DNA of 64,000 bases from Croceicoccus naphthovorans (GTDB lineage Bacteria; Pseudomonadota; Alphaproteobacteria; Sphingomonadales; Sphingomonadaceae). Under the pieces are notes generated by a model. That model was not told where the DNA came from and did not search any database. It was given only the letters and a program-made list of their open reading frames with translations. Location: NCBI RefSeq assembly GCF_001028705.1, contig NZ_CP011770.1, positions 2,235,501-2,299,500 of the forward strand. Reading direction: 5' to 3'. The translations under genes and the position numbers were made by a program. This document shows, in pieces, positions 37,336-46,394 of this stretch (positions are counted from its first letter, which is position 1; every line of letters starts with the position of its first letter).

Positions 37336-38547
37336 TTAAAACGACAGCGGGCCGTCAAGTTCCTCGACCGTCCACGGCAACCCGTGTTCGTTCAACATTT
37401 CCATGAACGGATCGGGATCGAACTGCTCCATGTTGAACACACCTTCGCCCCGCCATTTGCGGGTCAGCATCATCGCCGCACCAATCATCGCCGGAACGCC
37501 GGTGGTATAGCTGACCGCCTGATTGCCGGTTTCCGCATAGGCATCCTCGTGGTCGCAGATGTTCTTGATGTAGAACGTCTTTTCACCGCTGCCGTCCAGC
37601 GCCTCGCCCGTGGCGATATCGCCGATGTTGGTCTTGCCCTTGGTCGTCTCGCCAAGGCTGCTGGGTTCAGGCAACACCGCCTTCAGGAACTGCAGCGGGA
37701 TAATCTCGCGCCCTTCGTACATCACCGGGTCGATGCGGGTCATGCCCACGTTCTGCAGCACGGTCAGGTGCTTGATGTACTCGTCGCCGAAGGTCATCCA
37801 GAACCGCGCACGCTCCATTTCGGGCACGAAGCGGGCGAGGCTTTCCAGCTCCTCGTGGTACATCATGTACATGTTCTTCGGGCCGACGGCCTCGAAGTCG
37901 AACTCTTGACGTACGCCCATTGCCGGGGTCTCGACGAACTGGCCATCCTCCCAGTGCCGCGCGGGGGCGGTAACTTCGCGGATGTTGATTTCCGGGTTGA
38001 AGTTGGTGGCAAAGGCCTGTCCGTGATCGCCGCCGTTGCAGTCGAGAATGTCGAGCAGGCGGATCGTCTTCAGCTTGTGCTTCTTCAGCCACATCGCGAA
38101 GACACTGGTCACGCCCGGATCGAAGCCGCTGCCCAGCAGGGCCATCAGGCCCGCTTCCTTGAAGCGGTCCTGATATTCCCACTGCCACTTGTATTCGAAC
38201 TTCGCCTGATCGCGCGGTTCGTAGTTGGCGGTATCCATGTAATCGACACCCGCATTCAGGCAGGCGTCCATGATGTTCAGATCCTGATACGGCAGGGCCA
38301 GATTGACGACGAGGTCAGGGCGCACTTTCTCCAGCAGGTCGGTCGTCGCCGGAACGTCGTCGGCGTCGATCTGATAGGTCTCGATAGTCACGCCGGTGCG
38401 CTGCTTCACCGAATCGGCAATCGCCTCGCACTTGGAAACAGTGCGGCTGGCCAGCGCGATGCTGGAGAAAATATCGGTGTTCATGGCCATCTTGTGGACC
38501 GCGACCGAACCGACGCCGCCCGCGCCGATAACCAGAACCTTGCTCAA
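37336..38547 (-). CDS. Carboxynorspermidine/carboxyspermidine dehydrogenase (saccharopine dehydrogenase family)
   Basis: NAD(P)-dependent enzyme of 403 residues. N-terminal Rossmann motif SKVLVIGAGGVGSVAVHK, then RPDLVVNLALPYQDL, ANYEPRDQAKFEY and LLGSGFDPGVTSVFA, the pattern of Lys1-like enzymes that reductively join aspartate semialdehyde to a diamine. With nspC it would make spermidine or norspermidine from putrescine or diaminopropane. Start is a TTG at 38547 with GGGAG eight bases upstream; no ATG is near. Often annotated lys1/lysine-biosynthesis, but the neighbours point to polyamines. Confidence 0.88.
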   Translation of the reverse strand: MSKVLVIGAGGVGSVAVHKMAMNTDIFSSIALASRTVSKCEAIADSVKQRTGVTIETYQIDADDVPATTDLLEKVRPDLVVNLALPYQDLNIMDACLNAGVDYMDTANYEPRDQAKFEYKWQWEYQDRFKEAGLMALLGSGFDPGVTSVFAMWLKKHKLKTIRLLDILDCNGGDHGQAFATNFNPEINIREVTAPARHWEDGQFVETPAMGVRQEFDFEAVGPKNMYMMYHEELESLARFVPEMERARFWMTFGDEYIKHLTVLQNVGMTRIDPVMYEGREIIPLQFLKAVLPEPSSLGETTKGKTNIGDIATGEALDGSGEKTFYIKNICDHEDAYAETGNQAVSYTTGVPAMIGAAMMLTRKWRGEGVFNMEQFDPDPFMEMLNEHGLPWTVEELDGPLSF

Positions 38548-38711
38548 ATCTCGTCTCCCGCATCGTGGGGTGTGTTTTGGGGTTGGTCGCCGATATAGGC
38601 CCCTGCCGTTGCAGGACAAGGACAGGTTTCGCTGTGGGCCGGGCGGGACTGGACAAGTGGCCGCGCCCGCCGCATCACATGCGCCTCAACCGGGGAAAGA
38701 GGTCTGCGCAA

Positions 38712-39146
38712 ATGCCCGACAAGGCGATACTGATACCGGCGGCGTTGCTGGTCGTTTGGACGATGGTCATGGCCATCTGGATGCTCGTCGACCGGGCGGG
38801 CACCTTTTCCGCGATGAAGCTCGACCCTTCGAAGATCGAGCCCGGTCTGCGCGGAAGCGACCTGCAAAAGATGCTACCGCCCGGCCGCCGCGACTGGCCA
38901 GCGCACAACTATGCCCACCTGATGGAGCAGCCGACCGTCTATTACGCGGCGGTCATCATGCTCTCCATCGGCGGACCCACGGGTTACGACAAGGTACTGG
39001 CCTGGGCCTATCTGGCGCTGCGGGTGGTGCACTCCGTTTATCAGGCGCGTATCAATATCGTGAAAGTGCGGGCGATGATCTACGTTGTGTCGACGCTGGT
39101 AATGGCCATCCTGTCGGTCCGCGCGCTGCTGTCGGTCCTCAACTAG
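38712..39146 (+). CDS. MAPEG family membrane protein
   Basis: A 144-residue protein with four hydrophobic helices and the MAPEG segments DWPAHNYAHLMEQPTVYYAA and YLALRVVHSVYQARINIVKVR, which in this family bind glutathione or other thiols. Small bacterial members have unknown substrates. ATG 38712 is used with AGAGG about six bases upstream. Its TAG stop overlaps the convergent methyltransferase stop at CTAG (39143-39146). Confidence 0.82.
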   Translation: MPDKAILIPAALLVVWTMVMAIWMLVDRAGTFSAMKLDPSKIEPGLRGSDLQKMLPPGRRDWPAHNYAHLMEQPTVYYAAVIMLSIGGPTGYDKVLAWAYLALRVVHSVYQARINIVKVRAMIYVVSTLVMAILSVRALLSVLN

Positions 39147-40348
39147 CTTTCGCGCACGAACAGGCTGGCCAGCTCGACGTGCGTGGACCAACGAAACTGG
39201 CCGACCGGGCGCAGCTTTTCCAGCCGATATCCCGCCGCGACCAACGTGGCGGCATCCTTGGCCCAGCTGGCGGGATTGCAGCTGATGTAGCAGATGCGCG
39301 GCACGGTGCTTTCGGCCAACCGCGCAACCTGTTCCTTCGCCCCGGCACGCGGAGGATCGAGCAGAACCGCGTCGAACTTGCCGAGGTCGGCGGGCAGCAG
39401 CGGATTGCGGAACAGGTCGCGGTGCTGGGCGAACACCTGCCGCTGCGCCGTGCCGGCCGCACCCTTACACGCCAGGTGCGCGTCGCGCGCGGCCTCTGCG
39501 GCGAGAACTTTCGCGCCATCGGATAACGCAAAGGCAAAGGTGCCCAGACCGGAAAACAGATCCGCCACCGTCTTTGCCCCCGCCAGCCACTCGCGCGCAT
39601 CGGCGATCAGCGCGGCCTCACCCTCCTGCGTCGGCTGCAGGAAGCTGCCGGGCGGCAGGCTGACAGGAACACCGCCCAAAGTGACGGTAACCGGGTCCGG
39701 CTCCCAATGCGTTTCCGGGCCGTAGCCATCGTCCATCGTCAGACGCGCAAGGCCGTGGGCTTGCGCGAAGTCGATCAGCGCCTCGGTCTCGGCCAGACCG
39801 TCGGGCGTGAAGCCCTTGACGTTGCAGTCCACGCCTTGGTCCGCCAGCGTCAGGTGAATGTCGGCGGCCAGTCGCTTGCGGGCGAACTTGGCGAACAGGT
39901 TACGCAGCGGCGCGACCATCGCGAACAGGTCCGTGGCCATGACCGGACATTCGGCCATGTCGACGATGGCATGGCTGCGGCCTTCGCGAAAACCCATGCG
40001 GGCCGATTTGCCGCGTGCTTCGAGGTGCAGGGTCGCGCGGCGACGGCTGTTCGGCGGCGAGAGGTGGGGCGGCAGAAACTCGGCCGGTTCCAATCCCTGC
40101 CCCGCCGCGGCATTGGCGACGCGGTCCCGGACGAAGGCGGTCCAGCTGTCTTCGTCCAACTGCTGCAACTGGCACCCGCCGCATTTCCGGAAATGGCGAC
40201 AGGGCGGCGTGGCATGGTGGGGACCGGGCGTAACGGCGCCGTCTGGCGCTACGGTGTCGCCGGGGGCTGTCATGGGGACATGGCGGCCCGATGCGGTAAC
40301 GCCATCGCCCTTGGCCGCGATGCGCAGGACTTCTTCGGTTTCGCTCAT
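39143..40348 (-). CDS. 23S rRNA/tRNA uracil-5-methyltransferase family (TrmA/RlmD-like)
   Basis: A 401-residue class I methyltransferase. An N-terminal iron-sulfur motif CRHFRKCGGCQLQQL (three Cys plus a later one), the SAM-binding DLFSGLGTFAFALSD, the target-binding DPPRAGA and the catalytic SCNPASWAKDAATLV are all present, typical of RumA/TrmA. Product site (23S m5U or tRNA) cannot be told from sequence. It lies ten bases after the NAD(P)HX repair gene. Confidence 0.9.
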   Translation of the reverse strand: MSETEEVLRIAAKGDGVTASGRHVPMTAPGDTVAPDGAVTPGPHHATPPCRHFRKCGGCQLQQLDEDSWTAFVRDRVANAAAGQGLEPAEFLPPHLSPPNSRRRATLHLEARGKSARMGFREGRSHAIVDMAECPVMATDLFAMVAPLRNLFAKFARKRLAADIHLTLADQGVDCNVKGFTPDGLAETEALIDFAQAHGLARLTMDDGYGPETHWEPDPVTVTLGGVPVSLPPGSFLQPTQEGEAALIADAREWLAGAKTVADLFSGLGTFAFALSDGAKVLAAEAARDAHLACKGAAGTAQRQVFAQHRDLFRNPLLPADLGKFDAVLLDPPRAGAKEQVARLAESTVPRICYISCNPASWAKDAATLVAAGYRLEKLRPVGQFRWSTHVELASLFVRES

Positions 40349-40358
40349 GCGTCGGCTT

Positions 40359-41747
40359 TCACAGGCAAGACACCAGTGCGGGTTTGACAGCTTCGGCCAG
40401 ATCGCCCGCGTGGAATGCCAGACCGGCGGTCCGCGCGGCCTCTCCGTGCAGCCAGACCGCCTCGCCCGCCGCCTGCCACGCGTCGTGCGTAACGGCGAAG
40501 CGAGCGGCGACCAATCCGGCCAGCACGTCGCCCGTGCCCGCGACCGACAGCCAGCTTGGCGCGGGTGGCGCGAAGGCCAGTCGGCCGTCAGGCGCGGCGA
40601 TCAGGGTATCCGGCCCTTTTGCGATAACCACCGCCCCGGTCGCTTTGGCCAGAGCCGCCGCGCGTTCGGGCTTGCCCGCATCGGACGCCAAACCGAACCG
40701 TTTTTCCAGCGCGGCCAGTTCGCCCTCGTGCGGCGTCAGGATCGCACCCGGTGCTGGCACGCCCAGTAGGACCAGCGCATCGGCATCCAGCACGATGCGC
40801 CGCCCGCTGCCCAGTGCAGCGTTCAGCCGTGCCTTGGCGTTGTCGTCACGGCCCAGCCCCGGTCCGACCAACACCGTAGCAATCCGCTCGTCCGCCAGCG
40901 CATCGGGAAGATCACCATCGCCAATGGATTGCGCGACCAGCCATTCGGGCGCTGCCCCTGCATCGCGCGCCAGCAACTTCACATACCCTGCGCCGCCATG
41001 TGCAGCGGACTTTGCGGCCAGCAGAGCGGCCCCCGGCATCGCGCCGCCAACCACCGTGACCAGCCCGCGCCGATACTTGTGCGCATCGCTCGCCGGGGCC
41101 GATATCCGCGGGCGTTCGAGCAGGACCGCCCCGCCCGCCTCGCGCTCCGTCCCGATGTCGACCAATCGCGCCGCATCCCAACACGCCATCGCGGGCATCA
41201 GGAAGTGCGCCCGCTTCCACGCGCCCAATGCAATACACAGCGCATAGTGCGGCAGCCGCGCGGCCAGCAGCGTACCGTTATCGCTATCAATCCCGCTCGG
41301 CATATCGACGGCAACCACACAGCCGTGCCGGTCGGCAAGGTCGTTCAACAAGCTCTCGAACTCGTTTGATAAGGCCCGGTTCAACCCGCTGCCGAACAGG
41401 CAGTCGACCAGCACCGCGCCCCGTGGCTCACCCGCCCCCACGACTGCACCGCGATAGAGCGATGCGGCGCGCCGCGCCGCATCGGTACCCGGCTCTCGCG
41501 CTGCAACGACCTGCACTTTACCGCCCCGCTCGCGGATCGCCTCGGCAATCACGTAGCCGTCACCGCCATTGTTGCCCGGCCCGCACAGCACCGTAACCGG
41601 CTCACCCGCCGCAATCCGCCAGACATATTCCGCCGCGCCGCGCCCCGCGCGCTGCATCAGTTCGTGAACATCCGCGCCGCCGTCCATAAGCCGTTCTTCC
41701 GCCGCCACCATCTGGCGAACGGTCAGCACCTGATCGGCGGCAAGCAT
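40359..41747 (-). CDS. nnr: Bifunctional NAD(P)H-hydrate epimerase/ADP-dependent dehydratase
   Basis: Fusion of 462 residues that repairs hydrated NAD(P)H. The N-terminal epimerase domain (to about 215) has VTVLCGPGNNGGDGYVIAEA and AVDMPSGIDSDNGTLLAARL; the C-terminal dehydratase domain has TVVGGAMPGAALLAAKSAAH, AILTPHEGELAALEKRFG, AVVIAKGPDTLIAAPDGR and VAGTGDVLAGLVAA with the catalytic Asp. It begins one base after the ilvD stop (MLAADQVLTVRQM). Confidence 0.93.
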   Translation of the reverse strand: MLAADQVLTVRQMVAAEERLMDGGADVHELMQRAGRGAAEYVWRIAAGEPVTVLCGPGNNGGDGYVIAEAIRERGGKVQVVAAREPGTDAARRAASLYRGAVVGAGEPRGAVLVDCLFGSGLNRALSNEFESLLNDLADRHGCVVAVDMPSGIDSDNGTLLAARLPHYALCIALGAWKRAHFLMPAMACWDAARLVDIGTEREAGGAVLLERPRISAPASDAHKYRRGLVTVVGGAMPGAALLAAKSAAHGGAGYVKLLARDAGAAPEWLVAQSIGDGDLPDALADERIATVLVGPGLGRDDNAKARLNAALGSGRRIVLDADALVLLGVPAPGAILTPHEGELAALEKRFGLASDAGKPERAAALAKATGAVVIAKGPDTLIAAPDGRLAFAPPAPSWLSVAGTGDVLAGLVAARFAVTHDAWQAAGEAVWLHGEAARTAGLAFHAGDLAEAVKPALVSCL

Positions 41748-41748
41748 C

Positions 41749-43608
41749 TTACCGAACGCGCGTGATGGTCGACAGGTCGCGTACCGCGCCGCGCGCGGCG
41801 CTTGTCGCCATCAGCGCATAGGCTTTCAGCGCGGTGGAAACCTTGCGCGGGCGCGGGTGCGCCGGGGCCCATGCCGCATCGCCCTTGGCCTCCATCGCGG
41901 CGCGGCGTTCGGCCAGCACCTCCTCCGACACCGCGACGTTGATCGTCCGGTTGGGAATGTCGATCTCGACCATGTCGCCTTCCTCGACCAAGCCGATCGC
42001 GCCGCCCTCTGCGGCTTCCGGCGAAGCGTGGCCGATGGAAAGGCCGCTGGTGCCGCCAGAGAAACGCCCGTCGGTGATCAGCGCACAGGACGCTCCCAGC
42101 CCCTTCGATTTGAGGTAGCTGGTCGGGTAGAGCATTTCCTGCATCCCCGGTCCGCCGCGCGGTCCTTCGTACCGGATCACGACAACGTCACCCGCCACCA
42201 CCTTGTCGCCAAGGATGCCGACGACGGCGGCCTCCTGGCTCTCGAATACCTTGGCCGGGCCCTTGAATGTCAGGATCTTCTCGTCCACGCCCGCCGTCTT
42301 CACGATGCAGCCGTCACGCGCGATATTGCCGTAAAGGACGGCCAGACCGCCATCCTTGCTGAAGGCGTTGTCGGCATTGCGGATCACGCCCGAAACACGG
42401 TCGGTGTCGATGTCTTTCCAGCGGCGGTCCTGGCTGAACGCGGTCTGCGTCGGCACGCCGCCGGGCGCGGCGGCATAGAACTCGCGGACAGAATCGCTGT
42501 TGGTCCGACCCACGTCCCAACGCTCCAGCGCTTCGCCCATCGTCCGGCTGTGCACGGTGGGGCATTCGGCGTTGATCAGCCCTGCCCGCTCCAGCTCGCC
42601 AAGGATCGCCATGATGCCGCCCGCGCGATGAACGTCTTCCATGTGAACGTCGCTCTTGGCGGGCGCGACTTTCGACAGGCACGGCACCTTGCGGCTCAGC
42701 CGATCGATGTCGGCCATGGTGAAATCGATCCCGCCCTCGTGCGCGGCGGCCAGCAGGTGGAGCACGGTGTTGGTCGACCCGCCCATCGCGATATCCAGGC
42801 TCATCGCGTTTTCGAACGCGGCGAACGATGCGATGTTGCGCGGCAGGACGCTCTCGTCCTCTTCCTCGTAGTACTTCTTGCACAGGTCCACGACCGTTCG
42901 CCCCGCCTCGCGGAACAGCTTCTCACGGTCGGCGTGGGTCGCCAGCATCGAGCCGTTGCCCGGCAGCGACAGGCCCAGCGCCTCGGTCAGGCAGTTCATC
43001 GAATTGGCGGTGAACATGCCGCTGCACGATCCGCAGGTCGGGCATGCCGAACGCTCGATCGCGGCGACGTCTTCATCGGAAACACTGTCGTCGGCAGCGG
43101 CGACCATCGCGTCGACGAGGTCGAGGGCGACTTCCTTACCCTTCAGGACGACCTTGCCAGCCTCCATCGGCCCGCCCGAAACGAAAACCACCGGAATGTT
43201 CAGCCGCAGCGCCGCCATCAGCATCCCCGGCGTGATCTTGTCGCAGTTGGAGATGCAGACGATCGCATCGGCGCAGTGGGCGTTGACCATGAATTCCACC
43301 GCGTCGGCGATCAGGTCGCGGCTGGGCAGCGAATAGAGCATGCCGTCGTGGCCCATCGCGATACCGTCATCGACGGCAATGGTGTTGAATTCCTTGGCCA
43401 CGCCGCCAGCCGCCTCGATTTCGCGCGCGACAAGCTGGCCCAGATCCTTCAGGTGAACGTGACCCGGCACGAACTGCGTAAAGGAGTTGGCGATGGCGAT
43501 GATCGGCTTGCCGAAATCGCCGTCCTTCATGCCGGTCGCGCGCCACAATCCGCGCGCGCCCGCCATGTTGCGGCCGTGGGTGCTGGTGCGAGAACGATAG
43601 GCGGGCAT
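41749..43608 (-). CDS. ilvD: Dihydroxy-acid dehydratase
   Basis: Fe-S enzyme of 619 residues of branched-chain amino acid biosynthesis. Cluster cysteines are in [15 protein letters not shown] and [20 protein letters not shown]. Other conserved parts are [58 protein letters not shown] and [18 protein letters not shown]. Start [20 protein letters not shown] at 43608. It starts a likely operon with the repair enzyme and methyltransferase. Confidence 0.96.
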   Translation of the reverse strand: MPAYRSRTSTHGRNMAGARGLWRATGMKDGDFGKPIIAIANSFTQFVPGHVHLKDLGQLVAREIEAAGGVAKEFNTIAVDDGIAMGHDGMLYSLPSRDLIADAVEFMVNAHCADAIVCISNCDKITPGMLMAALRLNIPVVFVSGGPMEAGKVVLKGKEVALDLVDAMVAAADDSVSDEDVAAIERSACPTCGSCSGMFTANSMNCLTEALGLSLPGNGSMLATHADREKLFREAGRTVVDLCKKYYEEEDESVLPRNIASFAAFENAMSLDIAMGGSTNTVLHLLAAAHEGGIDFTMADIDRLSRKVPCLSKVAPAKSDVHMEDVHRAGGIMAILGELERAGLINAECPTVHSRTMGEALERWDVGRTNSDSVREFYAAAPGGVPTQTAFSQDRRWKDIDTDRVSGVIRNADNAFSKDGGLAVLYGNIARDGCIVKTAGVDEKILTFKGPAKVFESQEAAVVGILGDKVVAGDVVVIRYEGPRGGPGMQEMLYPTSYLKSKGLGASCALITDGRFSGGTSGLSIGHASPEAAEGGAIGLVEEGDMVEIDIPNRTINVAVSEEVLAERRAAMEAKGDAAWAPAHPRPRKVSTALKAYALMATSAARGAVRDLSTITRVR

Positions 43609-43757
43609 GATTTGGCTCCGGTAGATATGCTTTGCCGCCCGTCCCTAGCGGCGGCGGCGGTCAAGTCTAGGGGACAAATGCCGCCGCGGCCATGCCCTCT
43701 GCCCCGATCCAGCGCAGATTTCGCAGATGCCACATCATCGTGTTAGGGTCCGATTCG

Positions 43758-44189
43758 ATGAATGACCTACCACGCTACCGTCTGGAAGACGCAGAGCGAG
43801 AGTGGCTTGAAGAATCCCGTGCGTGGATCAAGGGCCACTTCAGCGAAGAGGCCGACGACAACTACGCCGATCCCGATGCGAAGCTTGCGGTGGTGCGCGC
43901 CAATATCGCACAAGGCTGGGTCGGACCCGAAGATACGTGGAAACTGCAGGCACTGGGCATCGCGATGGGCGATGCGCTGGCGGACGAGCTGTTGCTCGAC
44001 TGGGTCACGATAGAGGACGAATATGGCCGCGTCCCCGCGCTGAACTGGCCGGGCACCTCCATCGTTCTCTATCCCGTGACCATGATCTCTCAGCGGATCG
44101 AGCGCGGCGAGGAAGTCGACATCGACGTCATGTTCGAGGAAACCCGCACCCGCCTGCAGGAAATCGCCTTCAGCGGAGACGTGCAATAA
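43758..44189 (+). CDS. DUF3806-like cytosolic protein
   Basis: A 143-residue acidic protein (MNDLPRYRLEDAEREWLEES) with the pattern of DUF3806: ALGIAMGDALADELLLDWVT, DEYGRVPALNWPGTSIVLYP and a C-terminal amphipathic helix. No catalytic motif is visible and the function is unknown. It is divergent from ilvD. Confidence 0.75.
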   Translation: MNDLPRYRLEDAEREWLEESRAWIKGHFSEEADDNYADPDAKLAVVRANIAQGWVGPEDTWKLQALGIAMGDALADELLLDWVTIEDEYGRVPALNWPGTSIVLYPVTMISQRIERGEEVDIDVMFEETRTRLQEIAFSGDVQ

Positions 44190-44332
44190 GCCACTGCACG
44201 CCTGTCACAATCGTCCGAACCAACGTCATCCGGGCATCACACCGCCGCCCGTAAAGCGTAATCGCACCCCCCTAGCTTCCGCCCCATCGAATCGCCGCGA
44301 CGATCGCGGTGTCGAGCGATGGAGGAATTAAC

Positions 44333-45832
44333 GTGCAAATCGGTGGTATGAACAGGCGTGCGATCCTGCGGGGCGGCGCGAAGGCTGGTGCGGTAACGGC
44401 GCTGGGCGGTGTGCTGAGCGGGCTTATGGCACGCCAGGCGCTGGCCGCGGATACGGTGGGACAGCTTGAACCCGCGATCAGCCCTTATGGCGGCCTGTTC
44501 CCGGTGAAGGATCAGGAAACCGGCCTCGAATTGCTGAAGCTGCCGCGCGGCTTCACCTATCGCACGTTCAGCTGGCAGGGCGACTTGATGACCGACGGCG
44601 GCCGCGTGGCGGTTGCGCATGACGGCATGGGTGTCGTCTCGGGCGGCGGCAACGGCGGTCAGGATACGTTCCTGATCCGCAACCACGAAGTACGCAGCAA
44701 CGGCTCGCTGATCGCCGCGCCGGGTCAGTACGACACCGTCGGTCAGGGCGGCGGCTGCGACGTGCTGCGCGTCCGCAACGGCAAGCTGGTCGAACACTAT
44801 GCCACGCTGGGCGGCACCAGCACCAACTGCGCCGGCGGCATCACGCCGTGGGGCACTTGGCTGACCTGCGAGGAAACGACCTTCGACAACACCGGCAACG
44901 GCGGTAAAAAGCACGGCTACACCTTCGAATGTTCGATCGACCCGTCGCAGACGACCGGCGAGCCGATCGTCGGCATGGGCCGCTTCGCGCACGAAGCCGT
45001 CGCGATCGATCCGGTGACGGGCTATGTCTACGAGACCGAGGATTCCCGCAACGTTTCGGGCCTCTATCGCTACAAGCCCAATAACACCGCACGCCAGTAC
45101 GGCGCGCTGGCGCAGGGCGGCCAGCTTCAGGCAGCGCGCATCGTCGGCGTTCCGGCGGCGAAGCTGCTGGCACTGGGCGGCAACAACGCCGTGAACTTCG
45201 TCGGTCAGACGCTCGACGTCGAATGGGTCGACCTCGACGAACCCGATGCCAACCCCACCGGCGGCATGTCCGGCCCCTATGCCGAAGCGCTGAGCAAGGG
45301 CTGTCTGACGATGAGCCGCGGCGAAGGCATTTCGCACCACGGCGATTCGCTGGCCATCGTCGACACCAGCTTCGGTCGCGACAGCAGCAACCGCGACGGT
45401 CGCGGCCTCGGCTCGGTGTGGATCTACACGCCCAGCACCAGCAACCCCGAACGCGGCACGCTGACCCTGCTTTACGCAGCGGCGGCGCGCGTTGCCGGCA
45501 ACAACCCGGACAACATCACGATCTCGCCGCGCGGCGGCATCGTGACCTGCGACGATGGTGCCGATGTCGATGACGGCTTCGGTGCGGGCCAGCGCCTGAT
45601 GGGCTATTCGGCGCAGGGCGCGGCCTATATCCTCGCCAAGAGCAACGTCGCGTTCGACGATGCCGACATCGCCTCGATCGGTCGCACCGGCCAGTTCCCC
45701 GCCGACGACTATCGCGGTTCGGAATTCTGCGGCGCGTGCTTCGACCCTTCGGGCCAGACGCTGTTCGTGAACGTCCAGACTCCGGGCATCACTTTCGCGA
45801 TCCGTGGCCCCTGGGCTTCGGGCAACCTTTGA
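44333..45832 (+). CDS. PhoX family alkaline phosphatase-like protein, Tat-exported
   Basis: A 499-residue protein of the PhoX/DUF839 family. GTG 44333 is the start because GGAGG (44321-44325) lies seven bases before it. The N terminus has a twin-arginine signal (MNRRAILRGGAKAGAVTALG then an alanine cleavage site after QALA). Family segments: LPRGFTYRTFSWQGD, RNHEVRSNGSLIAAP, GGTSTNCAGGITPWGTWLTC (Cys and Tyr-rich metal site) and SPRGGIVTCDDGADVDDGFG. PhoX enzymes bind Fe and Ca and cleave phosphomonoesters outside the cytoplasm. The next gene overlaps its stop. Confidence 0.88.
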   Translation: MQIGGMNRRAILRGGAKAGAVTALGGVLSGLMARQALAADTVGQLEPAISPYGGLFPVKDQETGLELLKLPRGFTYRTFSWQGDLMTDGGRVAVAHDGMGVVSGGGNGGQDTFLIRNHEVRSNGSLIAAPGQYDTVGQGGGCDVLRVRNGKLVEHYATLGGTSTNCAGGITPWGTWLTCEETTFDNTGNGGKKHGYTFECSIDPSQTTGEPIVGMGRFAHEAVAIDPVTGYVYETEDSRNVSGLYRYKPNNTARQYGALAQGGQLQAARIVGVPAAKLLALGGNNAVNFVGQTLDVEWVDLDEPDANPTGGMSGPYAEALSKGCLTMSRGEGISHHGDSLAIVDTSFGRDSSNRDGRGLGSVWIYTPSTSNPERGTLTLLYAAAARVAGNNPDNITISPRGGIVTCDDGADVDDGFGAGQRLMGYSAQGAAYILAKSNVAFDDADIASIGRTGQFPADDYRGSEFCGACFDPSGQTLFVNVQTPGITFAIRGPWASGNL

Positions 45833-46329
45833 GCAGGTTCGAGCAATCGGGGAAACCGACCCGGTCAGGCGCATTGCGTCTGGCCGGGCTGGTCCTTTTG
45901 GCGAGTACTCTGCTGGTCGGCGGATACTGGCTGATCGATGGGCTAAGCTCCGACGGCCCCGCCGAACGGGACGGTTTCGTCCTGCTGCCGGGCGGGCAAG
46001 GCCCTGCCGCACCGGGCACGGTCCGCGCCACCGATGCCGCCTACACGGGCCGCGTCACGACGGGCCGCGATTTTGCCGAGACGCTTGCCCTCGCACCGGC
46101 CTCGGCCGGGCGGATGGGCCGCGGCTATGTCATTACTGCAGATAGCAACGCGGGCATGTTGGCAGGCCACAAGATGCGGGTCGGCGATGTCATCCTCGAC
46201 ATGGATGGCAAACCACTCGACCCCGCGCGCATCGCGGCGCTGGGCACCGAACTGGGCCAGTTCGACGCGGTGGAAGTGACATTCGTGCGGCAGGGACAGA
46301 TGCGGCACCGGTTACTGACGTTCGACTGA
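45829..46329 (+). CDS. Membrane-anchored PDZ-like protein
   Basis: A 166-residue protein with a cytoplasmic N terminus, one membrane helix (ALRLAGLVLLASTLLVGGYW, about 15-34) and a C-terminal PDZ-like fold (GRGYVITADSNAGMLAGHKM, RVGDVILDMDGKPLDPARIA), similar to the C-terminal domain of GspC-like proteins. The start is a TTG at 45829 that shares TTGA with the PhoX stop; no ribosome site is visible, so coupling is expected. A role with PhoX is inference. Confidence 0.6.
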   Translation: MSRFEQSGKPTRSGALRLAGLVLLASTLLVGGYWLIDGLSSDGPAERDGFVLLPGGQGPAAPGTVRATDAAYTGRVTTGRDFAETLALAPASAGRMGRGYVITADSNAGMLAGHKMRVGDVILDMDGKPLDPARIAALGTELGQFDAVEVTFVRQGQMRHRLLTFD

Positions 46330-46394
46330 TCCGACAGCCTTGCTAATCGGCCAAATTCAAGGTCATATCCGCGCAACGCATCTTTGGGGGGACT

